DNA of 64,000 bases, from assembly GCA_029582155.1 (NCBI GenBank), contig CM055909.1, positions 18,462,301-18,526,300 on the forward strand, written 5' to 3'. A model generated the notes under the pieces. It was given only the letters and a program-made list of their open reading frames with translations, was not told where the DNA came from and searched no databases. This document shows, in pieces, positions 1-10,556 of the stretch (position 1 is the stretch's first letter; every line of letters starts with the position of its first letter). Both the position numbers and the translations under genes were made by a program. This DNA comes from Panopea generosa (lineage: Eukaryota; Mollusca; Bivalvia; Adapedonta; Hiatellidae).

Positions 1-345
1 TCTTTGCAATACTTCTTTTTTGCACGAGCACAGTGAAAACAATGTATACGTTTAATTAAGTAGGTAAGAAATAATTTAATTATTAAGCTAGACATGTATT
101 TTAATGTATTGGGATAGACGCGCATGACTTTTTCTCGGTTACGTCAGAGATTAACTGGTCGATCATCTCAACTTATTTAGACAGTTAAAAATTTTACAGT
201 AGTTACAAAAACATGTCTTGACTGACATTTTTATATTAAAGCTTTAAAATTAATATGAACCAAGACGTTTACATTTGTTTCATAATTATTGTGTAACCTT
301 TAGATATGAACGTTTTACCAAACTTTGAACATGGTTATTTGAACG
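1..345 (+). repeat. Duplicated segment upstream of lectin copy 1 (partner about 23560-24055)
   Basis: No gene is seen here apart from the start of the retrotransposon frame. The segment resembles 23560-24055. Shared blocks include the stretch around 40-160 (GTATACGTTTAA, GGTAAGAAATAAT, ATTTTAATGTA, GCGCATGACT) and the stretch around 297-335 (CTTTAG followed by TGAACGTTTT). I read it as the 5' part of a tandem duplication unit that also contains the lectin/PAN exons. The match stops near 335-345, where retrotransposon sequence begins. It is diverged, so the duplication is not recent. Confidence 0.6.
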
Positions 346-905
346 TCTCGGAATTGGAATTATCTGCGAAAGAAACATCATCTAAACTAGACCAATTAGA
401 AGGTCAATCAAGAAGACAAAATTTAAAGTTCTATGATATCGAGGAATCTAATAATGAAACTTGGGAACAATCAGAGGAAAAAATAAGAAATTATATTAAA
501 ACTGAACTTGAGATCGACGAACCCAATATGAGTATTGAGCGTGCCCATCGACTTCCAGGGAAAAATAAAACACGGCCTATAATCGTTAAATTTTCATTCT
601 ATAAGGACAAAGATCGTATCATCAAGCGTTATCGTGAAATACGTAAATCTGTGCGAGAAGCGCGGCCTAGTGATAACGTCGATAGCGTCAACATCGGAGC
701 AACAGCAGGTGAATTATCCCGTGTGCGAGTGAGTGAGGACTTCCCAGACAGGGTCAGGAAAATGAGATCTGCGTTGATTCCATTCCTAAAGGAATCTATT
801 GATAGTGGAAAAAATGCATTTTTGCGTTTTGATAAACTCGTTGTCAATGGCAACGCATACGTTTACGATGAGACGAGAGAACGTCCTGTTCCGGCGTTTA
901 AGTAA
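306..905 (+). CDS. LINE ORF1 protein (RRM-like nucleic-acid-binding), 5' end uncertain
   Basis: The frame encodes 199 residues from the ATG at 306. A predicted coiled-coil end (about residues 18-35) leads into RRQNLKFYDIEE (about 36-47), the start of the RRM-like domain found in ORF1 proteins of L1-type and related elements. It is followed by the ERAHRL and PIIVKFSFYKDKDRI segments (about 78-102) and a basic C-terminal domain. In the family this protein coats the element RNA and acts as a nucleic-acid chaperone. The usual longer N-terminal coiled coil is absent. The ATG and first ten or so residues lie in sequence shared with 24.03 kb, so the start is probably host-derived and fortuitous. It ends at TAA 903-905, after which the same frame stays open into ORF2. 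Confidence 0.75.
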   Translation: MNVLPNFEHGYLNVSELELSAKETSSKLDQLEGQSRRQNLKFYDIEESNNETWEQSEEKIRNYIKTELEIDEPNMSIERAHRLPGKNKTRPIIVKFSFYKDKDRIIKRYREIRKSVREARPSDNVDSVNIGATAGELSRVRVSEDFPDRVRKMRSALIPFLKESIDSGKNAFLRFDKLVVNGNAYVYDETRERPVPAFK

Positions 906-3900
906 CGCGTTGGCCAAAGCCCCTGTGTTCATGATAAAACGTTTACTTACAATGAACAGTTTCCAGACTCCAATATTGCTAACTGTTCTGAAAATGTTTC
1001 TATCATCCATAATGAATTGTTGTCTGAAACGCGTCTCTGCGATACCCAATTGAAAAATGATGATATTCATTCAGAATTTGTTAATAATGCTGGGGATAAT
1101 ATTCAGACAAAGCTACTTTATCTTAATATATGCAGTTGGAATATCGAGGGTCTTTTAAAATATCAAAATGACATTGAATTTCAATCGTATGTTTCATCCT
1201 TTGAAATAATTGGTTTATTTGAGACGTGGACTGTTCAAGATGATGCGATTGATCTACCCGGTTACACTCATTTCGGTTATTCTCGGCCGAAAAAGAAGTC
1301 AGCAAACCGAGGTTCTGGAGGTGTTTCAGTATATGTTAAAGACTTTTTGATAAAAGATGGACTTGTTCAACGTATTTTTAATACATTCACAGAATGTGTT
1401 GTTTTATTGTTTAATAGTTCATTGTTCCGTAATGTAAATGATATTGTCTTTATTTTTACATATGTGTCGCCTGAAAACTCACCTATTTATGATGAAAATG
1501 ACAATAATGGTATTGAAATACTTAATAATAAGATTAATAATATTATCGCTGAATACCCTAATGCAGAATTGTTCTTGTCTGGTGATCTTAATTCTAGAAT
1601 TAAAGATTTTAATGATTACATTTCAGATGATGATATTTCATATATATTTGGCAATGATGTTGACTACCCGTCTGACAATTTTTCGACTCCAAGAAAATCT
1701 AAAGATGAAAATTATAATCGTTTTGGTTTGTCACTAATTGAGTTATGTTGTACGTATGATGTTCATACTTTAAATGGCCGTCTATTTAGTGATATGGATG
1801 GTAATTTTACATGTTTTGCCAACAATGGGGCAAGCATTGTTGACTATATGATAGCTTCATCCAGCTTATTTAAGTTTATTACTGATTTTAAAATTGGGGA
1901 TAAGGATTACTCTGTACATTTCCCCCTTCATTGTCAGTTTTGTTTTAAATCCTGTTCATATAACCAGTCCTTTAATAATATTGATAGTTCAAATTTGCGT
2001 ACTTGGCAAAAATATAAATGGAAAGAGGAGTTAAAAGATGATTTTTATGTTAAGTTTTGTGATAATTTCCGTTCCTTTAATGAAATAATAAGTAACCGTA
2101 ATGATCGTTCTCTCAGTTCATATATACCCGATTTTATTGATGTTTTTAAAAAGGCCGGCGATAATATGAAATTAAAGTCTAATTGTAAACAATACAGTTC
2201 AATCCAACCTTCCTGGTGGGATCATGATTGTAATTCTGCTAAAGTTGACAAATCACGAGCACTACGATATTTTAGAATTACGAATGATAGAAAAGACCTT
2301 ATTACATATAAAACAAAAAGGAATCATTTTAAATCTATTTGTCTGAACAAAAAGGCTCTATTAGCTAAGAAAAAACGGAACGAATTAGTTAGTTCTCGAA
2401 ACAATTCTAAAGTGTTTTGGAAAACACTAAAAGGAAATTGTAATAAGCAAAACAATGATATTACACCAGAAAAGTGGCACGATTATTTTAAAAGTTTATT
2501 TATTTCAAGAGAAAATGACGATGATGAGCATAACGATAATATCTTTGAAAATACACATTACGATTCTAGCAGCCTAAACGAACCTATATATAATCAAGAA
2601 ATAATCGATAGTATACGTCATTTAAAATCTAACCGTTCTGGAGGCCCTGACGGAGTATGTATAGAAATGTATAAGTATACACTTAATGACATATTGCCGT
2701 TTTTAAATCAACTTTTTAATGAAATATTTGATTCAGGTTCGTTTCCTGAAAATTGGAGCGAAAGCATTATAACACCATTACATAAAAAAGGTCCAGTAAA
2801 TGACCCAAATAACTATCGAGGCATTTCACTTATCGATTCCCTATGTAAAATATTCTGTTACATATTAAGTAATAGATTAACTAAATGGTGCGATACTTTT
2901 GATGTAATTGATGAGTCACAGGCAGGATTTAGGAAAAAGTATAACACTATAGATAACATATTTACTTTAATGGCTTTAGGACAAAAGTATCTTTCTAAGA
3001 GAAAAGGACGTTTTTATTGTATATTTGTTGATTTTGCTAAAGCATTTGATAGTATTCAACACCAAAAACTATGGAATGCTTTTACAAGAAAAGGTGTCGA
3101 TGGAAAGTTCTTAATAATTTTACAGTCTATGTATAGCAAATTAAAATCATGTGTTAAGGTTAATCATGGATTAACTGAGTTTTTCCCATGTAACATTGGA
3201 ACCAGGCAAGGCTGTGTGGCCAGCCCCATAATCTTTTCTATGTTTATAAATGATTTAGTTACATTTCTACATTCTAAATGTGATCGTGGTATATTTGTTT
3301 CTGATGATATTAATGAGTTAGTAGCCTTAATGTTTGCTGATGATGTTTCAAGTTTCTCAGATACTGTTGTACATCTTCAAAGACAAATTAATTATATTGA
3401 ACAATTCTGTGCATCTGTTGATATGAAAATTAATCTCGATAAATCAAAAATTGTTGTTTTTAGAAATGGAGGCATCGTCAAGCTTACAGAAAAGTGGACT
3501 TATTGTGGAGAAACTATAGATGTTGTCAAATTTTATAAATATTTAGGTGTTTATTTCACGCCAAAATTGCTATGGTCAAAAACGCAAGAAATGTTGGCAT
3601 TGCAAGGTATTAAGTCTGTTGCCTGTATATTTAGATTTCAACGTAAATTTGGACATCTAAATTCAGTAGATATGTTTAAAGTATTTGATGCTATGGTCAA
3701 ACCTATACTTTGTTATGGCTCTGAAATCTGGGGATACAAGTATGTTGAAAAAATTGAAAAAGTGCAAATCAAATTCTGTAAACAGTATTGTAATTTATCA
3801 CAAAATACATCTGATATTCTAGCGCTAGGAGAATGCGGAAGATTACCGTTATGTATTACTTATATTCCCAACTGTGTAAAATTTTGGCTAAGAATTATAC

Positions 3901-4544
3901 GTATGGAAAACCATAGATACCCTAAACAATGTTATAAAATGCTAAAACAATTAGATGAAGCAGGCAGAAGAACTTGGGCTAGTCATATTAAAGAATTACT
4001 TTTTACATATGGATTTGGATATGCTTGGCTTGCCCAAGATGTTGGAAATGACATAAATTTTATTCATTTATTTAAAACACGCATTAAAGACTGCTATTTA
4101 CAAAGATGGATCGCAGGTCTAAATGATTCTCCTAAATCTCTGCATTATAAACATTTTAAATCTCATCTGTATTCAGAATCATACTTAGACATTGATTTAT
4201 CATATATTTTAAGAAAAACGTTGTCAAATTTTCGTTGTTCGACCCATACTTTAATGATCGAGAAGGGAAGACACTTATCAATATATAAAAATTTAAGATT
4301 CTGTCCTATATGTATGAAAAATAATATTTCTGTAGTCGAAGATGAGTTTCACTTCTTCTTTGAATGTAATGAGTATGAACATTTTAGACAAACTTTTTTC
4401 AAATCTAATTGGTTAAGAAATAGATCGCTTAACATGTATTACATAATATTTAGCTTGAAAGATGAGAAAAGCATTGTCAGTATTGCTAGATATCTTTTAA
4501 ATGCTTTTAAAAGAAGAAAAGAAATTCTAGATTTGCCCATTTAA
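906..4544 (+). CDS. LINE ORF2: endonuclease / reverse transcriptase polyprotein
   Basis: The frame is open from the codon after the ORF1 stop to 4544, with no ATG before the endonuclease domain. A TTG at 1017 is an arbitrary start giving 1175 residues. Numbered from 1017: the endonuclease begins at NICSWNIEG (about 37), followed by LFETW, SGDLNSR (about 191), DYMIAS and YSVHFPLH (about 298). The RT has FVDFAKAFDS (motif A, about 671), RQGCVASP (motif B) and ALMFADDVSSF (catalytic FADD, about 773). A CPIC...HFFFEC Cys/His motif lies near 1095-1120. The protein nicks the target and performs target-primed reverse transcription. The canonical SDH of the endonuclease reads SVH here, which may impair nicking. 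No frameshift or internal stop was seen, so the copy is young or was recently active. Confidence 0.88.
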   Translation, partial: RVGQSPCVHDKTFTYNEQFPDSNIANCSENVSIIHNELLSETRLCDTQLKNDDIHSEFVNNAGDNIQTKLLYLNICSWNIEGLLKYQNDIEFQSYVSSFEIIGLFETWTVQDDAIDLPGYTHFGYSRPKKKSANRGSGGVSVYVKDFLIKDGLVQRIFNTFTECVVLLFNSSLFRNVNDIVFIFTYVSPENSPIYDENDNNGIEILNNKINNIIAEYPNAELFLSGDLNSRIKDFNDYISDDDISYIFGNDVDYPSDNFSTPRKSKDENYNRFGLSLIELCCTYDVHTLNGRLFSDMDGNFTCFANNGASIVDYMIASSSLFKFITDFKIGDKDYSVHFPLHCQFCFKSCSYNQSFNNIDSSNLRTWQKYKWKEELKDDFYVKFCDNFRSFNEIISNRNDRSLSSYIPDFIDVFKKAGDNMKLKSNCKQYSSIQPSWWDHDCNSAKVDKSRALRYFRITNDRKDLITYKTKRNHFKSICLNKKALLAKKKRNELVSSRNNSKVFWKTLKGNCNKQNNDITPEKWHDYFKSLFISRENDDDEHNDNIFENTHYDSSSLNEPIYNQEIIDSIRHLKSNRSGGPDGVCIEMYKYTLNDILPFLNQLFNEIFDSGSFPENWSESIITPLHKKGPVNDPNNYRGISLIDSLCKIFCYILSNRLTKWCDTFDVIDESQAGFRKKYNTIDNIFTLMALGQKYLSKRKGRFYCIFVDFAKAFDSIQHQKLWNAFTRKGVDGKFLIILQSMYSKLKSCVKVNHGLTEFFPCNIGTRQGCVASPIIFSMFINDLVTFLHSKCDRGIFVSDDINELVALMFADDVSSFSDTVVHLQRQINYIEQFCASVDMKINLDKSKIVVFRNGGIVKLTEKWTYCGETIDVVKFYKYLGVYFTPKLLWSKTQEMLALQGIKSVACIFRFQRKFGHLNSVDMFKVFDAMVKPILCYGSEIWGYKYVEKIEKVQIKFCKQYCNLSQNTSDILALGECGRLPLCITYIPNCVKFWLRIIRMENHRYPKQCYKMLKQLDEAGRRTWASHIKELLFTYGFGYAWLAQDVGNDINFIHLFKTRIKDCYLQRWIAGLNDSPKSLHYKHFKSHLYSESYLDIDLSYILRKTLSNFRCSTHTLMIEKGRHLSIYKNLRFCPICMKNNISVVEDEFHFFFECNEYEHFRQTFFKSNWLRNRSLNMYYIIFSLKDEKSIVSIARYLLNAFKRRKEILDLPI

Positions 4545-4977
4545 AGAAATATTAACAAGAGTAAACTACTGTATTATTAATTAGACAGTATAAATAGTTT
4601 CACTTTATTTTGAATATAAATATTCATGATATGATTTAATAGTCTTGTTCATTATAGTGTTAATTTTGGATTTATATATAGCTACATTTATTTCAAATCA
4701 TATATCTTCAAAAATATATGTCACATCTGTTACTTTATAAAACTTTTGAAATGCTTAAACCTGAAATGATCTAATACAAATGTTATTATTTTTGGATTTA
4801 TATGGCATGTTATAAGCTTATATTCACTTTAATATGTGAATTCTGTAATATTGACTTGTATAAATGTATAATATTTAATTTGTGTCACTCTATATGATGT
4901 ATTTACATGTTGTATTTTGGGCCGGAGGCCTATATTACTTAATAAAATATGTCTATGTCTATGTCTATGTCTATGTC
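4545..4977 (+). repeat. LINE 3' UTR and TATGTC tail
   Basis: This AT-rich untranslated region contains a short GC-rich palindrome-like stretch GGGCCGGAGGCC near 4919-4930. After ATTACTTAATAAAA it ends in five perfect TATGTC copies (4948-4977). The GC stem just before a hexamer tail is a plausible recognition structure for the element's reverse transcriptase. Two small frames here are hexamer artefacts. Confidence 0.7.
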
Positions 4978-6739
4978 AATACGTGTGTCAAAGGGAACAG
5001 ATTTGGTGAGTACATTTATTGTTTCATTACACATCAAGAACTTATCTTTAATATTCTCGTTTGTATTAAATTATAAATCAAATACTAAAAGGTGTATGAT
5101 AAAATATGATATCCGATTTTCTAAGCACATGTTAAATAAAACGATAGTGTCTGTTTTAAATTTCTACTCTCATGTCCGTTTTTAAGTGGAAATAGGACCT
5201 AAGTTGAGCAGCACTACACTTTATAAGTACACAAAATAATAATAATAAACAAATATGAACTACATGGTTGGTAGTTTAGAATGTCAGATTCATTTTGGCG
5301 AGTGTAAGAAAAGTAACTTTTTCGTCACGTGACGTGTAATTTATTTATCACGAAACACTATTTGTTTGCACTATTTTTGTTAAAAAGATCAAAATAAATT
5401 CATAATTTGTCATTTCTCTTCCTTGTCAACAAAATACGGCAGTTAGACATTGCTGTATGCATCAAATGTTTATAACCTAAACTATATTTTACCTAATTAA
5501 TCAATTACAATGTGTCCATGCAAATAATGCAATAACTCCAAATCTAAAGATAGATGAGGAGAGAAATAGTTCCGGCTATTAGCATAATACCGCTTGAAAA
5601 TGTAATGCCTGTAGAAGCCAGCTGCGTTTTTGTTTTGTTAGAAAAGTTGCACGAAATATATGGTTATTGTTGTGAGTAAAACGTTTTATGGTGTTTTGCG
5701 TGGATACTTTGTCGATGATATCTCACAAAAATATACTTTTTATTTTCCAGATAAAACTGATAATAACTGATCAGAGGAATAAATTCATGACTTCTCTTTG
5801 TTGCTTTAGTATTATAGGTTCAATGCGTTTCTAATTGTTTTTTAAGTTAATTGTATAATACTGTTGAAACAATCAAGCATACGCATTGTAGCTCATTTAA
5901 ATCATCGTTTAGACTTCTCCCCAGCGATGTGTTTTCTGAAGTGATATCAAGCATGTTAATGTCCCCATTAAACTTACATTAAATTAAGCATCATTCTTAC
6001 AGCTGCTTATGTGGAATGCTTATAACTAAAAGTCTTCTTAACATGAAGATCCACAAAATCGTCCAGGTCAGTTGTTTCACTGGTGATTCTGTTATCAACT
6101 ACATTTTAAGCAAGGAAGACGGCGTCTGCACAAAACTGTTTATTTTCTGCTTGTGCAATTATAAATGTTATACAAGTGAAGTACTGACTGAATATTTGGA
6201 TGATATATACATGATATCGGGATTGTGATCCTGGAAAAAGTTTGATATCAAATTGATAACAATGCTTGTATCTGAGGGCGATAAAAATTATAAAAAAGAA
6301 AATATAACAGTTTCTTTATTGAGTAGTTAATATGTGCTGTTGTGCGTGTTGGTCACCCCGATATTTTTGTACTTCTGCATAGCTGTATTGTGTGAAACTC
6401 CAACATACTTTGTTACACAAAATGTTTTAAATGTCAATGGATACAGGTCATGACTTTGAAACAGACAACATATGTCCGGTTACAACTAGACCAGAGTGAA
6501 GTTGAATATTCCAGACAAAACAGTTGAAATCATGTAGTCAAACCTTTTTTGGAAATCATCAAACAACTCCTCATTGTCATTACCGAACAGTAGCTGGGTA
6601 AGGTAGTGCTCAAAATGCAAACGTCAAGAAGAAATAATTTAAAAAAATTATTGAAAGTCACACATATTAATTACACATGTAAAACAATCTTAAAATCTAA
6701 TTAACTGTGAAATCTAATTCGTCTTTTGTATAAATTAAG
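4978..6739. other. Gene-free stretch before lectin copy 1
   Basis: No coding exon was recognised. The part around 5880-6010 (CCCAGCGAT...GCATGTTAATGTCCCCAT) resembles 30830-30900 and 31020-31110 upstream of the first lectin exon of copy 2. It therefore belongs to the duplication unit. No match to the candidate signal-peptide exon of copy 2 (25440-25512) was found here, so the first exon of copy 1 is missing, displaced by the LINE, or outside the window. Confidence 0.5.
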
Positions 6740-6958
6740 ACCTGGAAAACGTTGCCTTAGGAAAACCAGCGTATCAGGTAGATGTCAACTATGAAGGGTT
6801 TGCTAACTTGGCGGTGGATGGGGGATTGTCGCAATATTATGACGACGGCTCCTGCACGCACACGGCCACGAACTCGTCACCATGGTGGTACATCGATCTG
6901 CAGACTAAATATGTCATAGACCATGTCATTGTATATAATCGGTTAGACAGCTGTTGTT
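6740..6958 (+). CDS. F-type lectin domain, exon 1 of 2 (lectin/PAN gene copy 1)
   Basis: This internal 219-nt exon lies between an AAG acceptor at 6737-6739 and a GTAAGT donor at 6959. Both junctions are phase 1. It encodes the N-terminal half of an F-type (fucolectin/tachylectin-4) domain: LENVALGKPAYQ, then FANLAVDGG, the CTHT histidine, SPWWYIDL, VIDHVIVYNR and LDSCC. The family binds L-fucose through a His and two Arg residues. Here His and the first Arg are exactly 26 residues apart, as in the family signature HX26RXDX4R. The adjacent Cys pair is the unusual vicinal disulfide typical of the family. The product is expected to be secreted and to act in glycan recognition or innate immunity. 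The next exon is at 10344. Confidence 0.88.
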
Positions 6959-9900
6959 GTAAGTCCAATCTTAAAGGGATATGTGGCAATTTTGATTATT
7001 TTCTCCGAACAGTATTTGACTGTAAAATCATTACATATCTACATGATGCAATTATGAAATTAAATACCTAAATATGTTCTAATCATTGACCCTAGTCATT
7101 CAATATCCACATGATGCAAAAATGAAAGTAAAATACCCCAGTGTATACGAACACTCGTTATCAAGTCAGCTGTGGGCCTAGTTAGCAGCTATAGGGCGTC
7201 CGTTTATGTCAATGAGTTGGTTTGCGCCCGTTTATAGCAAAAAGCTACTAAGCATTCACACTGAAATGTAACTAAACTGTCTGGCTTAATAAATCATTCT
7301 AGATAATGTAAATATGTATATTAACTGTTTCGCAGTTTATAACAGAGGGACCCACACGAATCATTTTACCAATCATATCAATATTTTGTTTTGACCATGT
7401 AGCTCAGTCTTGCTGTGTGTATTTAAATGTGTCTCGTTTCCATGTTATCATTGTACTGCACACTGCAAGTATTATCATAACTCTGTGCCACATTACATAA
7501 CACTTGAACATCAGGGGTTCATTTTTGTTTTATATTGGAAAAAATGTAAAATTTATTCAACATTGCCAGGTGTCATTTTTAACTAACTTTATAATTTTTA
7601 CTTAAAACAGCATTTATAGCTTGATATTTCTAAGTAAATCACTGTGATCAGAAAGATCCAATGATTTTTAAACGTCCTTTATGATAATAACATATTATTG
7701 TATGTAAGAACAATATAGTTAGAGTAATGCTTTGATATACCATTCATGCATGTATTTATTAATCTATGTTTAAGACCGAATGCAGATCACTTATATGGTG
7801 ATTCACTTAAAGATTGTCCTCATCTTTCAACTGACACTGATATATATAATATTATTTTAACTGGTAATTTTGATATAGGATATAAAAATCTGTTTCAATA
7901 TAGTGTACACGCTATGGACAAAGTGAAAGTAGAGTTCAGGAATATTACTAATCTAATATTCAAGCATCAATTTATTTTTTTTCTAAATGCACAGTTCGAA
8001 CCTAATAATACTCCAAAATGTTCCTAAATGGCAAATACATCAAAACTGTCAGCCAAAACACACGATGAGCGTTAAAGTAAGGAAAATGGTGTCTTTATAT
8101 GTATAATGTCTCCTTCATGGAAAAATCTACAGTACAACTGCCATATTTTAGGCTTTAAATATTGAACATTTGTCTTGAATTTTCTACATGATCTTATGAA
8201 TAGGAGCGAGAAATGGGCCATTCATTGTTTCAATATTTTCGTTTTAAAAAAATGTCTTTAAGGCTAATGTGTTGTGATTTTGGAATACAGCCTGATATTC
8301 TTACATAGTTTGATTGGAGCAGTTATGTTTAATATCGAAACCAGAATATGATAATGCTTTTACTGTTATATAGTGTTATTCTAATGACTTGAGTAAATAA
8401 GATAGAATGCGTGATGTTTCTGTAATTAAAACAAAAAGCACAGATATTCGACAATATAAACATATGCTTATTTTAGGTATATGCAATAAATTATAATGAT
8501 TTATGTCTCAAGTATATCTAAACAAAATAATAATAAGAACAACAATAATAATAACGATAATGATCTAATGATAACATTGACTTACAAAAAAAGCATACAC
8601 AAAATGATGTATATATCAACAGCTATATTCATCATATAGTGATTTCAAATCTAATATTCTTCTTTTCCTATTTCTGTTTGTCATTTCTATCTATTCTATG
8701 TTAAAAGTCGTTATACAAATCTTGAAAGCCTATACGAAATGATTTTAAGAAACTTTTGTCAATTGTGTTTGAAGATGTATCAGGGATTGGTCGGATTTTA
8801 GTTGAGAGAACTTGTAGTTGGCATGCATATATTGGCAATTATAGCATATTTTAAACCTATTGGTCGTCAGAGAGACTTGTTAAAAAAAGCCTAACATTGC
8901 ATTTATTCCGTTCACGAAACTTTGTGCAGTCATTAAGTAGTGTATTCCCAAATACTCATTAATTTGAATCTAAATAAGAAATATTTTCTTCTGCAATTAC
9001 ATCTAGATTAGAATTTTTACCAATTCTATCAACATTTATTCCTTCACATTTGACTGTAACAACATCTTCGAAATGGCAGTAATTACTCCGGACAACCTTC
9101 CATATTTAGTAAATATTCTGAAAATGTTCTAGGCTTAAAAGTACTTGTAAACGCTAGTCTTATTTGATATAAGCAACCTTAACTTAAGTCCTAATTGTAT
9201 GGTATGAGCTGATATATATTTATGCTATTTTCTTAAATAAACTGGCAAATTATCACCGAACGTACTAGCAACTTCTGTTTTTTTGTTGACTGTACACATT
9301 GTGAGTACCAGACATAAGCAAGACATTCTATCGTTCATGGTACAAAAGGCTTTGGACTAAGATAAGCAGGTATTGTCCGAATTTTTTTAACATTGTTTCA
9401 TGCAGTGGTAAAGAGTGTGTGGAACATGTCCGTCTGAAAACAAATATCAATTTATCAGCAGATAACTGGCATGTTGCACACCGTTTCTAAATGGGCATGT
9501 ATGGTTTTAGATTGTTTCCGTGAAACTTTACAATGATCCCCTTCTATCTCATTAAATAATAATAATAATTATGATAACAATACTAATGATAATAAAAATA
9601 ATAATACTGTTTTAAATAATAATAAAAATAATAATAATAATAATATATGATAATGATAATATATAATAAAGATAAAAGTATAAATGCGGTCCGTCTCTAA
9701 AAAGGTAGTTCGAAAGTATTTAAAAATAGATCGTAATCCAAATAGTCTAAACACAAACTTGTTGGTATAATCAACATAAGGATCATCTCTCGATCCCAGC
9801 GTGCTGCTCACATGTTCCCTTTTTCTACACTTACAATTTGGTACATTTCTCTATCTGATAAAGTTTTAGTCTTTTTAAAATAACTCTATTATAATAATGC

Positions 9901-10343
9901 TAAACATACACAATGCCACAGTATTTGTACCATTTCCACTTCAATATCACATGTACCATTAGAAAGAAACAAAATATTAACTCTGTAGTCATTTTGTTTT
10001 CACTATTGTTATCATTCAATATTAACAGATAATGTAAATTCAATATAAACAGGAAATAAATGCTGTACATAGTCATTTTTCTTTCATTTCAATCCATTAT
10101 ATAAATCAATATCACCATGAAATTTAAATTCAATACACAGGAAATAAACTCTTTTCAGAGTCATTTTGCTTCCAATTAATTCTTTGTTTTTATGAAAATG
10201 CACAATTGCATTTATGTTATTAGTGACACAAAACATTTTAAAATTTAACCAACTGCCTCAGTAATTAATTAAATTTCCTTGAGCGACTAAACCACCACCA
10301 GATTTTCTTCGTTTCACAAAGTATTATATTTCATTTTATGTAG
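6959..10343 (+). other. Intron between lectin exons, copy 1
   Basis: This is about 3.4 kb of AT-rich DNA between two exons that join in phase 1 (GTAAGT donor at 6959, TAG acceptor at 10341-10343). No gene is seen. It holds AAT-type low-complexity tracts around 8521-8580 and 9557-9680. A frame at about 7746-8027 has no recognisable motif and is not called. Confidence 0.7.
9557..9680. repeat. Imperfect (AAT)n microsatellite
   Basis: Runs of AAT interrupted by GATAAT and ATATGATA in the first lectin intron. The long frame on the opposite strand here is a simple-repeat artefact. Confidence 0.85.
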
Positions 10344-10556
10344 CTGACAGACTTACAGATGTTGAATTATATATTGGAATGGATCAGGCCAGTTATACCC
10401 TGTTAGGTTACCATGGCGGACAGATTGCCGATGTACACAAGTTTCAATTGACACCTCCTATTCATGGCAAATATGTTAAAATTGCATTGGCGTCAAATAA
10501 CATTCTGACCTTGTGTGAAGTACAGGTCATGGGATATCAAGCACTGGGAAATGCTG
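10344..10556 (+). CDS. F-type lectin domain, exon 2 of 2 (copy 1)
   Basis: This 213-nt exon starts after TATGTAG (10337-10343) and ends at G|GTAAGT (donor 10557), phase 1 at both ends. Joined to the preceding exon it reads LDSCCSDRLTDVELYIGMD, then YTLLGYHGGQIADVHKFQL, HGKYVKIAL and LTLCEVQVMGYQALGNAG. This is the second half of the F-type lectin fold, ending in the conserved L.LCEV.V.G strand. The two exons give about 144 residues, the normal domain size. After the first Arg the spacing is RXDX5R, one residue longer than the usual X4. The last ~90 nt are the source of the 93-bp array that follows. The next compatible exon is the PAN exon at 19300. Confidence 0.88.

Larger units (their letters stand above)
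340..4977 (+). mobile_element. Non-LTR (LINE) retrotransposon, probably 5'-truncated
   Basis: The element contains an ORF1 with an RNA-binding-type domain, an ORF2 with apurinic-like endonuclease, reverse transcriptase and a C-terminal Cys/His motif, an AT-rich 3' UTR, and a tail of five TATGTC hexamers at 4948-4977. That tail is typical of elements that end in a short tandem repeat rather than poly(A). The order ORF1, EN, RT, zinc motif is known from several clades (I/Nimb-, Tx1- and CR1-like), and I cannot assign the clade by eye. The 5' end is placed near 340 because upstream sequence matches host DNA at 24.0 kb, so the 5' UTR and the ORF1 N-terminus are probably missing. No clear target-site duplication was found. 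Confidence 0.85.

Noticed and set aside
7746..8027. 93-codon frame in the lectin intron
   Set aside because: Does not begin with ATG upstream of a recognised motif and lies inside an intron; possibly a transposon remnant, but nothing supports it.
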